Shown: positions 34,238-43,945 of the stretch, one piece after another | Layout of the letters: the number at the start of each line of letters is the position of its first letter | How positions within the stretch are numbered: the stretch's first letter is position 1 | DNA from: an uncultured Acidimicrobiaceae bacterium | Lineage (GTDB): Bacteria > Actinomycetota > Acidimicrobiia > Acidimicrobiales > Aldehydirespiratoraceae | Direction of reading: 5' to 3' | Length of the DNA stretch: 57,288 nt | NCBI GenBank assembly: GCA_913041415.1 | Contig: CAJWHS010000007.1 | Span: 1 to 57,288, forward strand | Translations under genes and position numbers: made by a program | Notes under the pieces: generated by a model | The model's input: only the letters and a program-made list of their open reading frames with translations | The model's database searches: none | What the model was told of the DNA's origin: nothing

Positions 34238-35608
34238 ATGGAGATTCACGACTCGGTTCTTGACCTGATCGGCAACACGCCGTTGGTCAACCTGAAGCAG
34301 GTGGCCAAGGACAAGCCGTGCAAGGTCGTTGTCAAGGCCGAGATGAGCAACCCTGGCGGGTCGTCGAAGGATCGTCCGGCGGTCAGCATGATCGACCATG
34401 CCGAGCGTGAGGGCTTGCTCAAGCCCGGCGGCACGATCGTCGAACCGACATCGGGCAACACTGGTGTCGGCCTCGCGATCGTGGCAGCCCAGCGCGGGTA
34501 CAAGTGTGTCTTCGTCATGACCGACAAGGTCGCCCCTGAGAAGGTCGACCTGCTGCGGGCCTACGGCGCCGAGGTCCTCGTCTGCCCCGTCGCCGTCGCT
34601 CCCGAAGATCCGCAGTCGTACTACTCCACCGCCGAGCGACTCGTGAACGAAATTCCCGGGGCGTACCGTCCGAATCAGTACTTCAATCCGACCAACCCGC
34701 TGGCCCATTACGAATCGACCGGTCCGGAGATCTGGCGACAGACCGACGGCACCGTCACCCACTTCGTCGCGGGTGGCGGTACCGGCGGCACCCTCTCGGG
34801 TGTCAGTCGCTATCTGAAGGAGCAGAATCCGGTGATCCAGGCGATTTGCGCCGATCCCGAGGGGTCGGTGTACTCCGGCGGTTCGGGCCGCCCATACCTG
34901 GTCGAAGGCGTCGGTGAGGACTTCTGGCCGACGACGTATCACCCAGACCTGATCGATCGGGTCATTCCAATCAGCGACGCCGACTCCTTCGCGATGGCTC
35001 GCCGAGTTAGCCAGGAGGAGGGCTTGTTGATCGGTGGTTCGTGCGGCACGGCGGTCGCCGCAGCGTTGCAGGTCGCCGACGAGTGCACCCCCGACGACCT
35101 CATCGTCGTGCTCACGCCCGACTCGGGCCGTGGCTACCTCTCCAAGGTCTTCAACGACGACTGGATGGGCGGCTTCGGCTTTTTACGAGCCGACGGCCCG
35201 GTCGTCTCCGACATCATCGATCGACGAAACACCGACGTTCCCGAACTGCTCTACGTGCAGCCCCACCAGAAGGTCAGCGAAGCGGTCGCGATCATGCGTG
35301 ACAACGGCGTGTCACAGTTGCCGGTCGGCAAGGGCGAGATGCCGCTTGCCGCCGCCGAAATCGCCGGCTCGGTTTCCGAACTGCGCCTGATGGAACTCGC
35401 CTTCGAGACCGACGCCGTCCTCGACAAGACCGTCGAGGACGTCATGGCGGCACCGTTGCCCACCATCGGTGCCGGCCAACCCGTCGCCCTTGCGGTCGAG
35501 ATGCTCGAGTCGTGCTCCGCAATGCTCGTGCTCGACGGCGGCCGCCCCCGTGCGGTCGTCTCCTCGACCGACGTCCTCAACTTCCTCTCCGACGCCCAGG
35601 GAGCCTGA
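34238..35608 (+). CDS. cbs: Cystathionine beta-synthase
   Basis: A 456-residue PLP enzyme with a C-terminal CBS-domain pair. K44 in N-P-G-G-S-S-K-D-R binds PLP; T-S-G-N-T-G-V-G and G-G-G-T-G-G-T-L-S-G bind the substrate carboxylate and cofactor phosphate. Residues from about 340 form two CBS motifs, the usual regulatory module. The enzyme condenses serine and homocysteine to cystathionine. There is no N-terminal heme-binding segment. A GGAAGG site lies ahead of ATG 34238. The cystathionine gamma-synthase gene follows by three bases, so the pair forms a transsulfuration operon. Confidence 0.9.
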   Translation: MEIHDSVLDLIGNTPLVNLKQVAKDKPCKVVVKAEMSNPGGSSKDRPAVSMIDHAEREGLLKPGGTIVEPTSGNTGVGLAIVAAQRGYKCVFVMTDKVAPEKVDLLRAYGAEVLVCPVAVAPEDPQSYYSTAERLVNEIPGAYRPNQYFNPTNPLAHYESTGPEIWRQTDGTVTHFVAGGGTGGTLSGVSRYLKEQNPVIQAICADPEGSVYSGGSGRPYLVEGVGEDFWPTTYHPDLIDRVIPISDADSFAMARRVSQEEGLLIGGSCGTAVAAALQVADECTPDDLIVVLTPDSGRGYLSKVFNDDWMGGFGFLRADGPVVSDIIDRRNTDVPELLYVQPHQKVSEAVAIMRDNGVSQLPVGKGEMPLAAAEIAGSVSELRLMELAFETDAVLDKTVEDVMAAPLPTIGAGQPVALAVEMLESCSAMLVLDGGRPRAVVSSTDVLNFLSDAQGA

Positions 35609-35611
35609 ACC

Positions 35612-36778
35612 ATGGCCGATGACCTTTTCGCCGATGCCGAGATGTTTGGCTTCGAGACCCGTGCGATCCGGGCCGGTCAGCGTCACGACCCCACCAGCGG
35701 CGCGGTCGTGACACCGATCTCTCTCGCCACGACCTTCGTGCAAGAAGAGCCAGGGGTCCACCGGGGCTATGAGTACTCCCGAACCAACAACCCGACCCGC
35801 CAGGCGCTCCAGGAATGCCTTGCGTCGTTAGAGGGTGCCGCCCACGGCCTGGCCTTCGCCTCGGGCATGTCGGCCGAGGACACGCTGCTGCGCACGCTGT
35901 TGCCGGGAGACCACATCGTGCTCGGCAACGATGCCTACGGCGGCACGTTCCGCCTCATCTCGGCCGTGCTCGCCCCGATGGGCTTCGCGTGGACCGCCAC
36001 GGATCTCACCGACCCCGATGCACTGCGGGCCGCCATGCGGCCCGAGACCAAGATTGTGTGGGCCGAGACGCCGACCAACCCACTGTTGACCGTCGTCGAC
36101 ATAGCGGCGATCGCTGAGATCGTGCACGAGGGCGACGCCCGTCTCGTCGTCGACAACACGTTCGCCACCCCGTATCTGCAGCAGTCGCTGAGCCACGGCG
36201 CCGACGTCGTCGTGCACTCGACCACTAAGTACTGCGGCGGTCACTCCGATGTGGTCGGCGGTTTCCTCGCCACCAACGACACCGAGCTGTCCGATCGGCT
36301 GGCCTATCTGCAGAACGCTATCGGCGCCGTAGGATCACCCTTCGACAACTACCTCACGCTGCGGGGCCTCAAGACGCTCGCTGTGCGGATGGACCGCCAC
36401 TGCGAGAACGCCCGCGCCGCCGTCGAGCTCCTGCAGGGCCACGACAAGGTCACCCATGTACTCTACCCGGGCCTGTCCGACCATCCTGGGCACGACGCCG
36501 CCGTCCGGCAGATGAAGGACTTCGGTGGCATGGTGTCGTTCCGAGTTGCCGGCGGCGCCGATGCCGCATTGCGGCTCACCACCACGACGCAGGTGTTCTC
36601 GCTCGCCGAATCGCTCGGTGCAGTCGAGTCCCTGATCGAGCACCCCGGCGTGATGACTCACGCGTCCGCCGCCGGTTCCGAACTCGAGGTGCCAGCCGAT
36701 CTGGTCCGGCTCAGCGTCGGGATCGAGTCGACCCAGGACATTCTTGACGATCTCGGCCAGGCACTCGATCGGCTCTGA
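35612..36778 (+). CDS. metB: Cystathionine gamma-synthase/lyase (Cys/Met metabolism PLP enzyme)
   Basis: A 388-residue Cys/Met-metabolism PLP enzyme. K206 in H-S-T-T-K-Y-C-G-G-H-S-D is the Schiff-base lysine; Y-E-Y-S-R-T-x-N-P-T-R and F-A-S-G-M-S-A occur at the expected places. By sequence alone, gamma-synthase (MetB) and gamma-lyase are hard to separate. Next to cystathionine beta-synthase, the gamma-lyase direction (cystathionine to cysteine) would complete reverse transsulfuration; both activities may exist. The start ATG is three bases after the cbs stop. Confidence 0.85.
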   Translation: MADDLFADAEMFGFETRAIRAGQRHDPTSGAVVTPISLATTFVQEEPGVHRGYEYSRTNNPTRQALQECLASLEGAAHGLAFASGMSAEDTLLRTLLPGDHIVLGNDAYGGTFRLISAVLAPMGFAWTATDLTDPDALRAAMRPETKIVWAETPTNPLLTVVDIAAIAEIVHEGDARLVVDNTFATPYLQQSLSHGADVVVHSTTKYCGGHSDVVGGFLATNDTELSDRLAYLQNAIGAVGSPFDNYLTLRGLKTLAVRMDRHCENARAAVELLQGHDKVTHVLYPGLSDHPGHDAAVRQMKDFGGMVSFRVAGGADAALRLTTTTQVFSLAESLGAVESLIEHPGVMTHASAAGSELEVPADLVRLSVGIESTQDILDDLGQALDRL

Positions 36779-36804
36779 GTCCTGACCGACTGGCCCAGGC
36801 GGAG

Positions 36805-38439
36805 TTACCGGAGCTTCACCGGTGTGGTGACTTCGGCGTAGAAGTCGTTCCCCTTGTCGTCTACCACGATGAACGCTGGGAAGTCCTCAACCTCGATCTT
36901 GCAGACCGCCTCCATGCCGAGTTCGGGGAACTCGAGCACCTCAACGCTGCGGATGGAGTCCTTGGCGAGTCGCGCGGCCGGGCCACCGATCGAACCGAGG
37001 TAGAAGCCACCATGGGTCGCGCAGGCGTCGGTGACCTGCGATGACCGGTTGCCCTTGGCGAGCATCACCAACGACCCTCCGGCGGCCTGAAATTGCTCGA
37101 CATAGGAGTCCATGCGGCCTGCGGTAGTGGGCCCGAACGAACCAGAGGCGTACCCCTCTGGCGTCTTCGCCGGGCCGGCGTAGTAGATCGCATGGTCTCG
37201 CAGGTACTGCGGCATCGGCTCACCGGCATCGAGCATGTCCTTGATGCGAGCGTGGGCGATATCGCGCCCGACCACGAGCGTGCCGGTGAGCGAGAGGCGG
37301 GTTTTGACCGGGTACTGGCTCAGCTGGTTGCGAATAGCATCCATCGGCTGGTTGAGATCGACGTGGATGACTTCGTCGCTGAGCTGATCCTCGGCCTCGT
37401 CGGGCAGGAACCGGGCCGGATCGGTCTCGAGCTGCTCGAGGAACACACCTTCGGCGGTGATCTTGGCCCTTGCCTGCCGGTCGGCCGAACAACTCACGGC
37501 GAGTGCCACGGGGTTGGAAGCACCGTGGCGAGGGAGTCGGATCACTCGAATGTCGTGGCAGAAGTACTTGCCGCCGAATTGGGCACCGATACCGAATGCT
37601 CGGGTTTGCTCGAGGATCTTCTGCTCCCATTCGAGGTCTCGGTAGCCGTGGCCGGTCGCCGCGTTGCCCGAGGTTGGCAGGTTGTCGAGATAGTGCGCTG
37701 AGGCGTACTTCGCGGTCTTCACGGCGTACTCCGCCGACGTGCCGCCGACGACGAGGGCGAGGTGGTACGGCGGGCAGGCCGAGGTGCCGATCGCTCGCAG
37801 CGACTCGTCGAGGAAGTCGACCATCGAGCTCTCGTTGAGCAACGCCTTGGTCTTTTGGAACAGGAACGACTTGTTGGCCGATCCGCCTCCCTTGGCCATG
37901 AAGAGAAACTCGTAGCTGTCGCCCGGCTTCGTGTAGAGCTCGATCTGGGCCGGCAGGTTGTTGCCGGTGTTCTTCTCCTCAAACATCGACAGTGGGGCGA
38001 GTTGCGAGTAGCGGAGGTTCGTCTCGGTGTAGGTGTCGAAGACGCCCCGGCTGATCGCCTCGGCATCGTTGGCGAAGGTCACCACCCGCTCGCCTTTCTT
38101 GCCCATCACGATCGCCGTGCCGGTGTCCTGACACATCGGGAGGACCCCGGCGGCGGCGATGTTTGCGTTGCGGAGGAGTTCCGTGGCCACAAACGTGTCG
38201 TTCGGCGAGGCTTCCGGATCGTCGAGGATCGATGCCAGCTGCTCGAGGTGCTCGGTGCGCAGATAGTGGGCGATGTCGTACATCGCGGCTCGAGTGAGTT
38301 CCCGAATTGCGGACGGCTCGACTTTCACGAAGGTCTGGCCCTCGGCCTCGAAGGTCGAGACCCCATCGGACGTGATAAGGCGGTACTCGGTGGTGTCGGG
38401 GCCGGTGGGCAACAGGTCGGAGTAGGCGAACTCGCTCAT
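36805..38439 (-). CDS. Fumarate hydratase, class I
   Basis: A 544-residue class I, iron-sulfur fumarase in the single-chain form. The three cluster cysteines lie in [17 protein letters not shown] and a C-terminal [23 protein letters not shown] is a further family signature. It hydrates fumarate to malate in the TCA cycle. I chose ATG 38439 because the family-like N terminus ([10 protein letters not shown]) begins there; the longer open frame to 38529 adds unlikely sequence. The SUF system in this window would supply its cluster. Confidence 0.9.
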   Translation of the reverse strand: MSEFAYSDLLPTGPDTTEYRLITSDGVSTFEAEGQTFVKVEPSAIRELTRAAMYDIAHYLRTEHLEQLASILDDPEASPNDTFVATELLRNANIAAAGVLPMCQDTGTAIVMGKKGERVVTFANDAEAISRGVFDTYTETNLRYSQLAPLSMFEEKNTGNNLPAQIELYTKPGDSYEFLFMAKGGGSANKSFLFQKTKALLNESSMVDFLDESLRAIGTSACPPYHLALVVGGTSAEYAVKTAKYASAHYLDNLPTSGNAATGHGYRDLEWEQKILEQTRAFGIGAQFGGKYFCHDIRVIRLPRHGASNPVALAVSCSADRQARAKITAEGVFLEQLETDPARFLPDEAEDQLSDEVIHVDLNQPMDAIRNQLSQYPVKTRLSLTGTLVVGRDIAHARIKDMLDAGEPMPQYLRDHAIYYAGPAKTPEGYASGSFGPTTAGRMDSYVEQFQAAGGSLVMLAKGNRSSQVTDACATHGGFYLGSIGGPAARLAKDSIRSVEVLEFPELGMEAVCKIEVEDFPAFIVVDDKGNDFYAEVTTPVKLR

Positions 38440-38565
38440 AGGGCCACGGTACCCGCCGGCACGATCCACCACATGAGTCGCGACTCCCTGTGTCCGACTT
38501 CCGGCGGACATCGTCTGATTCGACACCACTATCGATCATTGCGGTTCGCAGTAGCGTCCGTGCCC

Positions 38566-38829
38566 ATGAGTCGCGACCCGGTGCAGGTCATCGATCGTCT
38601 CGCCCATGCGTTTGACCCGAGTGGATGGACGAAGCGCAACCTCGTGCTTGCGTCGGTGGTGTTTCCGAGTGTGCTCGCCGTGACCGTGCTTCAGCGGGCG
38701 CTCGTGGCGGAAAGCACCGCGGCGTGGGCGATTACGGCCGTCCACGGCCTAATCTGTGTCGTCCTGGTGCCCCTGCTGCTTCGCTCCACCTGGCGAAGCT
38801 GGCGAGCGTCAAACCCTGAACAGTCGTGA
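38566..38829 (+). CDS. Small membrane protein, two helices
   Basis: Encodes 87 residues: a short polar N terminus, then hydrophobic segments at about 27-46 and 53-75, and a basic W-R-S-W-R-A-S tail. No known family is recognised. Codon use and position-3 GC are those of the neighbours. It lies between the divergent fumarase and a convergent thioredoxin-like gene. Probably an inner-membrane protein of unknown role. Confidence 0.5.
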   Translation: MSRDPVQVIDRLAHAFDPSGWTKRNLVLASVVFPSVLAVTVLQRALVAESTAAWAITAVHGLICVVLVPLLLRSTWRSWRASNPEQS

Positions 38830-38856
38830 CGCTGCCGGAGCAGCGCGACGCGCGAT

Positions 38857-39339
38857 TCAGGCGGAGATCGGGGTTCCGGAGTAGGTGCCTGGATCGCCAT
38901 CGGCCGGCATCGGCGGGCGGCTCCAATGGGTGAACTCAGCGATCGATTCGATGACCGCGCGCCATTCGTCGGCGTTCCAGCCCTCGGCCTTGGCGATGAC
39001 CTCACCGTCCTGACGGACGAGGAGAAATGCGGGGACCTCGACGACACCGAGGTTCTTCGCCATGGTGCGGTCGGGGTCGGCGAAGGTGAGGAACTCGTCG
39101 GCGTAGGGGCCGAGGTAGGTCTTTGCTTCGTCGGCGGGGCAGGTAACGATCCAGCACGGGCGGCAACCGGCGCCCTTGAAGTGCGTCAGCGCGCGTCGGG
39201 CCGTATTGAGGATCCACGAGCTCTCGTTGGTGTAGGGATCGAGCACGACGGGGACCAGCGGGAAGGTCGTCATGAAGCAGCTGAGAGTGCGTGCTTCGCC
39301 TTCGACCGGGGTCAGTTCGAGGTCCAGATCTGCTGCCAC
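38857..39339 (-). CDS. Thioredoxin-fold protein with C-R-P-C
   Basis: A 160-residue protein with an early V-V-L-D-P-Y-T strand-loop, a G-C-R-P-C-W segment that could be a redox C-x-x-C, and V-V-E-V-P-A-F-L with the position of a thioredoxin cis-proline. The end, G-W-N-A-D-E-W-R-A-V, resembles the end of the thioredoxin-like domain in the UGSC partner at 44464-45924 (G-W-K-R-D-D-W-E-A-F). The GTG at 39339 gives a family-like N terminus; ATG 39273 is an alternative. No signal peptide is seen. Its redox partner is unknown. Confidence 0.6.
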   Translation of the reverse strand: MAADLDLELTPVEGEARTLSCFMTTFPLVPVVLDPYTNESSWILNTARRALTHFKGAGCRPCWIVTCPADEAKTYLGPYADEFLTFADPDRTMAKNLGVVEVPAFLLVRQDGEVIAKAEGWNADEWRAVIESIAEFTHWSRPPMPADGDPGTYSGTPISA

Positions 39340-39409
39340 GAGCGGGAACGCTAGCGCGCCCGATCCCTGGTGACTCGCATCGGGTCGACCGTGACTACGA
39401 TTCGCAGAG

Positions 39410-40198
39410 GTGCATCCGATCGAGCGTTTGCGGTACATGGCGAGGACCGGCGACGTCGGCACGAGTTCGCTCGTCCAGGAGGCGGCGATGGCGCTCGGGG
39501 CAGTCAGTCACGATCCCGCCGAGTTGGTGCTCGCGTGCCGCCAATTGATCGAACATCGGCCCTCGTCGGGTCCGCTCGTGTGGCTTGCTGCCCGGATGCT
39601 CACCGGCGCGGATCCACGGAACGAGGCGTGGGACGCAGCCGAGATGATCCAACGCGACAAGACCGTTCGTGAGCTCGAACATGCTCTGCCTGGCGACACA
39701 GGCATCGTCGTGATCGGTTCGCCAGAGTTGGTGAGTCAGGCGCTCAACGCTCGTGGCGATGTCGAGGTTTTCGTCGCCGACACCACCGGCGATGGCTACG
39801 GGCTCGTTCATCGACTCGACCTCGACGATCGGCTTGCTGTCGACGTGCCGCTCGCCGGGCTCGGCTCCGCCGTCAGCGATGCCGATCTTGTGCTGCTCGA
39901 AACCGATGCCCTTGGCCCCGACTCGGCGATCTGTTCGGTCGGTTCACTCACCGCCGCTGCGGTGGCGGCACAGCTCGGCACCGAGGTCTGGCTGGTCGCC
40001 GGGGTGGGTCGTTGCCTACCGGCGGCGATGTGGGAACCGCTGCGTGCGATGGTCGTCTCCGACGAGCCCTGGGAGGACCGTCATGAGGTCGTGTCGCTCG
40101 ATCTCGTCGCTCGGGTCGTCGGGCCAGGTGGACCCGGGCCAGTTGCCGAGGCGAGGCTCCGTATCGACTGTCCCGTCGCTCCGGAGCTGTTCCGATGA
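39410..40198 (+). CDS. eIF-2B/IF2B-fold protein
   Basis: A 262-residue protein whose C-terminal half resembles the eIF-2B alpha/beta/delta and methylthioribose-1-phosphate isomerase fold: D-A-D-L-V-L-L-E-T-D-A-L-G-P-D-S, S-L-T-A-A-A-V-A and W-L-V-A-G-V-G-R. The N-terminal part is helical. It is shorter than MtnA and lacks its catalytic C-x-x signature, so isomerase activity cannot be claimed. Such actinobacterial paralogues are uncharacterised. It overlaps the capA-like gene by ATGA, so the two are coupled. Confidence 0.55.
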   Translation: MHPIERLRYMARTGDVGTSSLVQEAAMALGAVSHDPAELVLACRQLIEHRPSSGPLVWLAARMLTGADPRNEAWDAAEMIQRDKTVRELEHALPGDTGIVVIGSPELVSQALNARGDVEVFVADTTGDGYGLVHRLDLDDRLAVDVPLAGLGSAVSDADLVLLETDALGPDSAICSVGSLTAAAVAAQLGTEVWLVAGVGRCLPAAMWEPLRAMVVSDEPWEDRHEVVSLDLVARVVGPGGPGPVAEARLRIDCPVAPELFR

Positions 40199-41451
40199 TG
40201 CCGCGAATCGCTGGCGTGCTCAGTGCCGTCCTCCTGTTCTTCGCAGGCATGGCAATCTTCATCGCCACTCGGTCCGATCCCGAGGCCGGCACTGATGTCG
40301 AGGCCGCCCCCGAGATCACGACGACGACGTCGACCACTACGACGACCACGACGACGACCACGACGCTGCCTCCTCCTCGAACGGCCCGCCTCGCCTTCAC
40401 CGGCGACCTCTTGCCACACGGGTCGGTCCAGCGGGCCGGTACTGCGTTCGTCGACGAGGGATGGGATTTTGCGCCGCTCTACGAGGAGGTCCAGCCGATC
40501 ATCGAGGGCGCCGACCTCGCGATCTGTCATCTCGAGACTCCTATCTCCATCGACGACACCAATCTGAGCGGCTATCCGAGGTTCAGCGCGCCGAGGGCAT
40601 TCGCCCAGGCCGCACTCGACGTCGGATACGACGGTTGTTCCCTCGCCTCGAATCACAGCTACGACCGTGGTGTGCAGGGTGCGCTCGACACGATCACCGT
40701 GCTTCAAGAGATTGGCCTTCCCTACGCTGGTCAGGCGGCCAGCGTCGAGGAGGATCTCGCGCCGGTTCTCTACAACGTCAACGGCATCACGATCGCCCAC
40801 ATCTCGGCCACCTACTCGCTCAACGGCTTCGTGATGCCGTCGGACCGGCAGTACCTCGTCGACCTGATCGAGCCGGACGCGATCCTGCACGAGGCCCGGA
40901 TCGCGAAGGAGTCGGGCGCGGAGTTCGTGGTCGTGTCGATGCACTGGGGTGCGGAATATCGCCACGAGCCGATCTCGTCGCAGAACGCCTGGCTCGAGGC
41001 GACCCTGCCCAGCGAGTACATCGATTTGATCATCGGCCATCACGCCCATGTCGTGCAGCCCGTCGACAAGGTCGGCAACGAATGGGTGGTGTTCGGGCTC
41101 GGGAACTTCCTGTCGAACCAGTCGGCCAACTGCTGTGTCGCGGCCAGCCAGGACGGCATGATCGCCACCGTCGAGCTCTTGGAGAACGACGCCGGCCAGA
41201 TCGAGGCCGTCGGCGTGCACTACATCCCGACCTGGGTCGACCGAGGGGACGGGTACATCATCCGGGTAGCCGATCCCGCCCGCACTGATCTCCCGGAGTC
41301 GACCCTCGATCAGATGGGTATCACGTTCGATCGCACGTTCGACGTCGTCAGTAGCCGTCTCGGCGAGGACGACGGACTCACGATCGGTCTGGGGCTCGTG
41401 CCGGGTGAGCCGTCGGTCATGGCGTCCGTTGCGCCAGCAGGCGACGGATGA
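40195..41451 (+). CDS. CapA-family metallophosphoesterase-like surface protein
   Basis: A 418-residue CapA/PgsA-type protein. An N-terminal hydrophobic segment (about 5-24) acts as anchor or signal. Then comes a poly-threonine linker (residues ~42-57) and the CapA domain: F-T-G-D-L-L-P-H-G, C-H-L-E-T-P-I, A-S-N-H-S-Y-D-R-G and M-H-W-G-A-E-Y, I-G-H-H-A-H-V-V-Q-P with the conserved histidines. The domain would stand outside the membrane. Relatives act in poly-gamma-glutamate or cell-wall related processes. Its 3' end overlaps the convergent acyl-CoA dehydrogenase by 35 bases. Confidence 0.85.
   Translation: MMPRIAGVLSAVLLFFAGMAIFIATRSDPEAGTDVEAAPEITTTTSTTTTTTTTTTTLPPPRTARLAFTGDLLPHGSVQRAGTAFVDEGWDFAPLYEEVQPIIEGADLAICHLETPISIDDTNLSGYPRFSAPRAFAQAALDVGYDGCSLASNHSYDRGVQGALDTITVLQEIGLPYAGQAASVEEDLAPVLYNVNGITIAHISATYSLNGFVMPSDRQYLVDLIEPDAILHEARIAKESGAEFVVVSMHWGAEYRHEPISSQNAWLEATLPSEYIDLIIGHHAHVVQPVDKVGNEWVVFGLGNFLSNQSANCCVAASQDGMIATVELLENDAGQIEAVGVHYIPTWVDRGDGYIIRVADPARTDLPESTLDQMGITFDRTFDVVSSRLGEDDGLTIGLGLVPGEPSVMASVAPAGDG
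40318..40365 (+). repeat. ACG/ACC triplet tract (poly-Thr linker)
   Basis: Fifteen threonine codons, mostly ACG and ACC with one ACT, and a single serine codon lie in a row inside the capA-like gene. The tract encodes the linker between the membrane anchor and the CapA domain, and may vary in length between strains by slippage. Confidence 0.9.
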
Positions 41452-42991
41452 TCACCTTGAGGGCCAGCGTTTCGTCGGCGCCCTCGAAGATCGAGAGCAC
41501 CCGGGCGTCGACGAAGTAGCGGCTCACGGGGTATTCCTCGGCGTAGCCCATGCCGCCGTGGATCTGCATCGCTTCGCGTGTGACCCACTCGGCGGCCCGG
41601 CAGACGTAGGCCTTGGTCATCGAGGCCTCGAGCATGCCGTCGCCCTTCGCCATGAGTTCCGCGACATGAAGGCTGAGTTGACGGGCGCCCTGGATGATCA
41701 CGGCCATCCGACCCAGCTTCGCCTGGGTGAGCTGATACTCCGAGATGGGCTGCTCGAACACCACCCGCGACTCCGCGTAGGCCCGGGCCTCCTCGTACGC
41801 GGCCTGCATGACCCCCACGGCGCGGGCAGCGGTTTGGAGTCGGCCGTTCTCGAAGCCCTGCATCTGGTAGTAGAAACCGCGGCCCCGGCCGGCCTCCTCG
41901 CCGATGAGGTTCTCGGCGGGCACGAACCAGTTCTCGAGGGCGACCTCGTAGCTGTGCATGCCGCGGTAGCCAAGCGTGTCGATCGCTCGGCCGGACATCT
42001 TGCCGCCACCGTCCTGAACGTGCTTGAAGCCGTGGCCATCGCCCCTCGGCTTCTCAACGATGAAGACCGACAGGCCCTTGTGGTCGTTGGTGCCCGGCTC
42101 GGTGCGGGCGAGCACCATTAACACGTCGGCCCGGCCGGCGAAGGTGCACCATGTCTTGACGCCGTTGATGACCCACCCGCCATCGGTTGGGGTGGCGGCC
42201 ACCCGAATGCCGGCGACGTCGGATCCGAAGTCCGGCTCGGTGACTGCGACGGCGGCCATTACCTCGCCCGAGGCAAGCCGAGGCAGCCAGTGTCGCTTCT
42301 GGTCCTCGCTGCCGCCTGCGATCAGGGCCCGGGTGAGGATCTCGGGGCGTGTGATCAGTGAACCGCCGATGCCGAGTGAGCCGCGGGAGAGTTCCTCGGT
42401 GGCAACGACCATGCCGAGGTAGTCGTTGATGCCCCCATCGGCGAAGCCTCCGTACTCGACCGGCGCGGAGAGACCGAAGATCCCAAGTTCGGCGAGTCCC
42501 TCGATGAGGTCCTCGGGCACGTCGGCGTTGGCCCGGTGCACGTGTTCGGCTCTGGGGGCGATCTGCTCGTCGGCGAACCGGCGGAAGGTGTTGGAGGCGA
42601 GCTGCATGTCCTCGTCGAGGTGCGATGGTGCCCCGCCGGCAAGGGAGACGAGCAACTCCGGCGCTCGGCCGGCCGCCATGAAATCGTGGATGCCGTCGAG
42701 CGCGCTGCGATCGACACCCCAGTCGGCCTCCCTGCCGAGGAGGCGGGTGGCCAGGTCGTGGGCGACGTCGGCAACGAAGGCGACCGTGAGACGCTCCTCG
42801 GCCTCGCCGTGAGCGCCGTACCCCAGCAGGTTGCGAGCCGAGGCCACGGCCGCTGCGCCGTGCGCAATGTCGTAGGCGACGACTTGATGCTCGTCGATGT
42901 CGACCGTTGCAAGCCGGGCGAGAGCGGCATCGACAACGTCTTCCATGGCGGAGACCGCAGCGGTGGCGGTGGAAAGCGTCGGCGCGTTCAT
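41417..42991 (-). CDS. Acyl-CoA dehydrogenase, long form (524 aa)
   Basis: A 524-residue acyl-CoA dehydrogenase with an extra N-terminal helical domain of about 140 residues before the standard fold. The standard part shows V-T-E-P-D-F-G-S-D-V-A-G, W-V-I-N-G-V-K-T-W-C-T-F, H-G-G-M-G-Y-A-E-E-Y-P-V-S-R and a C-terminal I-F-E-G-A-D-E-T-L-A, in which the glutamate of the catalytic motif is kept. Long forms like this occur in actinobacteria for branched or alicyclic acyl-CoA. The start ATG lies at 42991. Overlaps the end of the capA-like gene. Confidence 0.85.
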   Translation of the reverse strand: MNAPTLSTATAAVSAMEDVVDAALARLATVDIDEHQVVAYDIAHGAAAVASARNLLGYGAHGEAEERLTVAFVADVAHDLATRLLGREADWGVDRSALDGIHDFMAAGRAPELLVSLAGGAPSHLDEDMQLASNTFRRFADEQIAPRAEHVHRANADVPEDLIEGLAELGIFGLSAPVEYGGFADGGINDYLGMVVATEELSRGSLGIGGSLITRPEILTRALIAGGSEDQKRHWLPRLASGEVMAAVAVTEPDFGSDVAGIRVAATPTDGGWVINGVKTWCTFAGRADVLMVLARTEPGTNDHKGLSVFIVEKPRGDGHGFKHVQDGGGKMSGRAIDTLGYRGMHSYEVALENWFVPAENLIGEEAGRGRGFYYQMQGFENGRLQTAARAVGVMQAAYEEARAYAESRVVFEQPISEYQLTQAKLGRMAVIIQGARQLSLHVAELMAKGDGMLEASMTKAYVCRAAEWVTREAMQIHGGMGYAEEYPVSRYFVDARVLSIFEGADETLALKVIIRRLLAQRTP

Positions 42992-43075
42992 GACCGCCGA
43001 CGTTAGGGCCTACCGATGGGTGGCGTCGTGTTGAGCCATGGCGCCGTCGCTGGTGCCCGCCTACGGTCGGCGGCG

Positions 43076-43942
43076 ATGTCGATCGAACCGAACGACGATG
43101 CGCGACGCAAGGCAGTGCTCGCCTGGGGTGTTGCGTCGCTTCGGGACCTGCCGTGGCGTCGCACGAGAGATCCGTGGTCGATCCTGGTGTCGGAGACGAT
43201 GCTCCAGCAGACGCAGGTCGCCCGGGTGGTCGATCGGTTACCGCAGTTCCTCGAACACTTTCCGTCCCCGGAGGCGTGCGCCGCCGCGCCGGCCGGCGAT
43301 GTCGTCGGTGAGTGGGCCGGTCTCGGCTACAACCGGCGTCCGCTCAACCTTCATCGCGCCGCAACGGTGATGGTCGAGTCATACGGTGGCCGGGTGCCGG
43401 AACGTCTCGAAGATCTACTCGCCCTACCCGGCGTGGGTCCCTACACCGCTCGGGCGGTGCGGGCCTTCGCCCACGAGCTTCCGGCGGCGGTCGTCGACAC
43501 CAACATCGGCCGGGTCCTGGCTCGCTGGGACGGCATCCGGCTCACACCGAACCGAGTGCAACAACGCGCTGATGCGCTCGCACCGGACGAACAGCCGTGG
43601 CAGTGGAACCAGTCGCTCATGGAGTTGGGCGCCCTGGTGTGCACGAAGCGTTCGCCGTCGTGTGGTGCATGTCCCGTGCACACCTGGTGTAGGTGGCGGG
43701 GCCAGGGCGACGACCCGGCTGTGGGTTCCGCTGCGGTATCGACACCGCAAGCCCGATTCGAGGGGAGTGATCGTCAACTCCGCGGCCGACTCGTCGACGC
43801 TTTGCGAGCCGGTCCTGTGGCGCGATCCGCCGTTGCCGGGCGCATTGCAGAGACTGACCAGCGCCGCGTCGAACGGATTGTCGCAGGGCTCGTGCGCGAC
43901 GGTCTTGCCGTCGAGGACGACGAGACGCTCTGGCTGCCGTGA
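43076..43942 (+). CDS. mutY: A/G-specific adenine glycosylase MutY, short form
   Basis: A 288-residue MutY. E40 in S-E-T-M-L-Q-Q-T-Q-V is the catalytic glutamate; the helix-hairpin-helix is L-P-G-V-G-P-Y-T-A (Y123), followed by D141 in V-V-D-T-N. The iron-sulfur loop is C189-x6-C196-x2-C199-x5-C205. It removes adenine opposite 8-oxoguanine. The Nudix-like C-terminal recognition domain of E. coli MutY is missing; instead about 70 residues resembling a small winged helix (G-R-L-V-D-A-L-R, V-E-R-I-V-A-G-L-V-R-D-G-L) end the protein. The ATG at 43076 begins the family sequence. Confidence 0.9.
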   Translation: MSIEPNDDARRKAVLAWGVASLRDLPWRRTRDPWSILVSETMLQQTQVARVVDRLPQFLEHFPSPEACAAAPAGDVVGEWAGLGYNRRPLNLHRAATVMVESYGGRVPERLEDLLALPGVGPYTARAVRAFAHELPAAVVDTNIGRVLARWDGIRLTPNRVQQRADALAPDEQPWQWNQSLMELGALVCTKRSPSCGACPVHTWCRWRGQGDDPAVGSAAVSTPQARFEGSDRQLRGRLVDALRAGPVARSAVAGRIAETDQRRVERIVAGLVRDGLAVEDDETLWLP

Positions 43943-43945
43943 GTG

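Noticed and set aside
40081-41220. A 379-codon minus-strand open frame
   Set aside because: Opposite the capA-like gene; part of it is only the antisense of the poly-threonine tract.
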